DNA of 38,148 bases from Entrophospora sp. SA101. Taxonomy: Eukaryota > Glomeromycota > Glomeromycetes > Entrophosporales > Entrophosporaceae. Below are positions 38,013 through 38,148 of this stretch, in pieces. The DNA lies in assembly GCA_958430865.1 (NCBI GenBank), contig CAUDNR010002868.1, forward strand, positions 4,045 through 42,192. The letters are read 5' to 3'. Made by a program: the position numbers and the translations under genes. The stretch's first letter is position 1. The number at the start of each line of letters is the position of its first letter. Under the pieces are notes generated by a model. It was not told the DNA's origin. It was given only the letters and a program-made list of their open reading frames with translations, and ran no database searches.

Positions 38013-38148
38013 TATCATTGTAATTAATTAATTAGCCAACTATTTAATTTACTTTGTTAAAATTATATTTCATGATTTAATAAGCTATTATTACTTAAAT
38101 TCAGCTTGCAAATTCTTCATTTAATATTCTACTAGTATGATATGCTAA
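35731..38148. other. Gene-free region with an ABC transporter relic
   Basis: No intact gene is seen to the end of the window. The first about 150 bp hold the eroded NBD2 remnant (35790-35860). The short frames at 35771-35971, 35895-36158 (minus strand) and 37541-37732 show no independent gene. A weak inverted pair AATGTGATC/GATCACATT flanks about 36600-36707. An (ATT)n microsatellite occurs at about 37983-38010. Confidence 0.5.
35790..35860 (+). pseudogene. Decayed NBD2 Walker B remnant of the ABCC gene
   Basis: Read in one frame, the segment gives CLTANWLNSRIIIMDPA. This aligns with the family pattern CLARALL.xSxIIIMDEA that should follow the NBD2 signature. TATCAACTTTTG just before it resembles the RQLL codons. 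The catalytic Asp-Glu is now Asp-Pro, and stops and indels surround it. Similarity over about 60 bases suggests the missing 3' part decayed in place, separated from the open frame by about 150 bp of unrelated sequence. Confidence 0.5.

Overview
This window reads as nuclear DNA of an AT-rich, intron-rich fungus. The best fit is an arbuscular mycorrhizal fungus (Glomeromycotina, Rhizophagus-like). This is inferred from short AT-rich GT-AG introns, Asn/Gln/Asp-rich low-complexity stretches in proteins, a protein kinase with the ECxxC...WCxxC head common in Rhizophagus kinases, a mitochondrial ribosomal protein and an INCENP of eukaryotic type, and many degraded transposons. No bacterial, organellar or viral features were seen. 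All gene models were spliced by eye, with reading phase checked at every junction.

Layout. 1-3119: gene-free DNA with a pogo/mariner-type MITE (420-553). 3120-4983 (+): 3-exon Tudor/PWWP-like chromatin-reader candidate. 4984-8110: gene-free, with a small TIR element (7672-7827). 8111-8869 (+): mitochondrial ribosomal protein mL40 with an unusual Asp/Gly tail. 10421-11217 (+): SH3 protein of Nbp2/Skb5 type. 11828 onward: a Tc1-like transposon end. 12630-14186 (+): 4-exon INCENP/Sli15 orthologue with a full IN-box and TSS motif. 15356-15381: a second Tc1-like end. 15558-19433: a hAT transposon with 20-bp perfect TIRs, subterminal minisatellites, a spliced transposase with a likely frameshift, and an exact 153-bp duplication of its left end. 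19801-20453: an ATTCG-rich TIR element. 20709-23471 (+): a kinase gene in which the zinc-motif plus kinase N-lobe unit is present three times in one open spliced frame, followed by a single C-lobe. 23530-27044 (+): 15-exon Pus7/TruD pseudouridine synthase. 27167-28093 (-): intronless six-TM protein of unknown function, convergent with Pus7. 29955-35730 (+): 9-exon ABCC transporter whose second nucleotide-binding domain breaks off after the Walker A/Q-loop half; a decayed Walker B relic lies downstream. 35731-38148: no further gene seen.

The housekeeping genes (mL40, Nbp2-like, INCENP, Pus7) belong to unrelated pathways, as expected in a fungal genome, so no operon-like cooperation is implied. 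The most unusual objects are the kinase with three N-lobes and one C-lobe, the hAT element with its duplicated end and mirrored minisatellites, and the decaying ABCC transporter.
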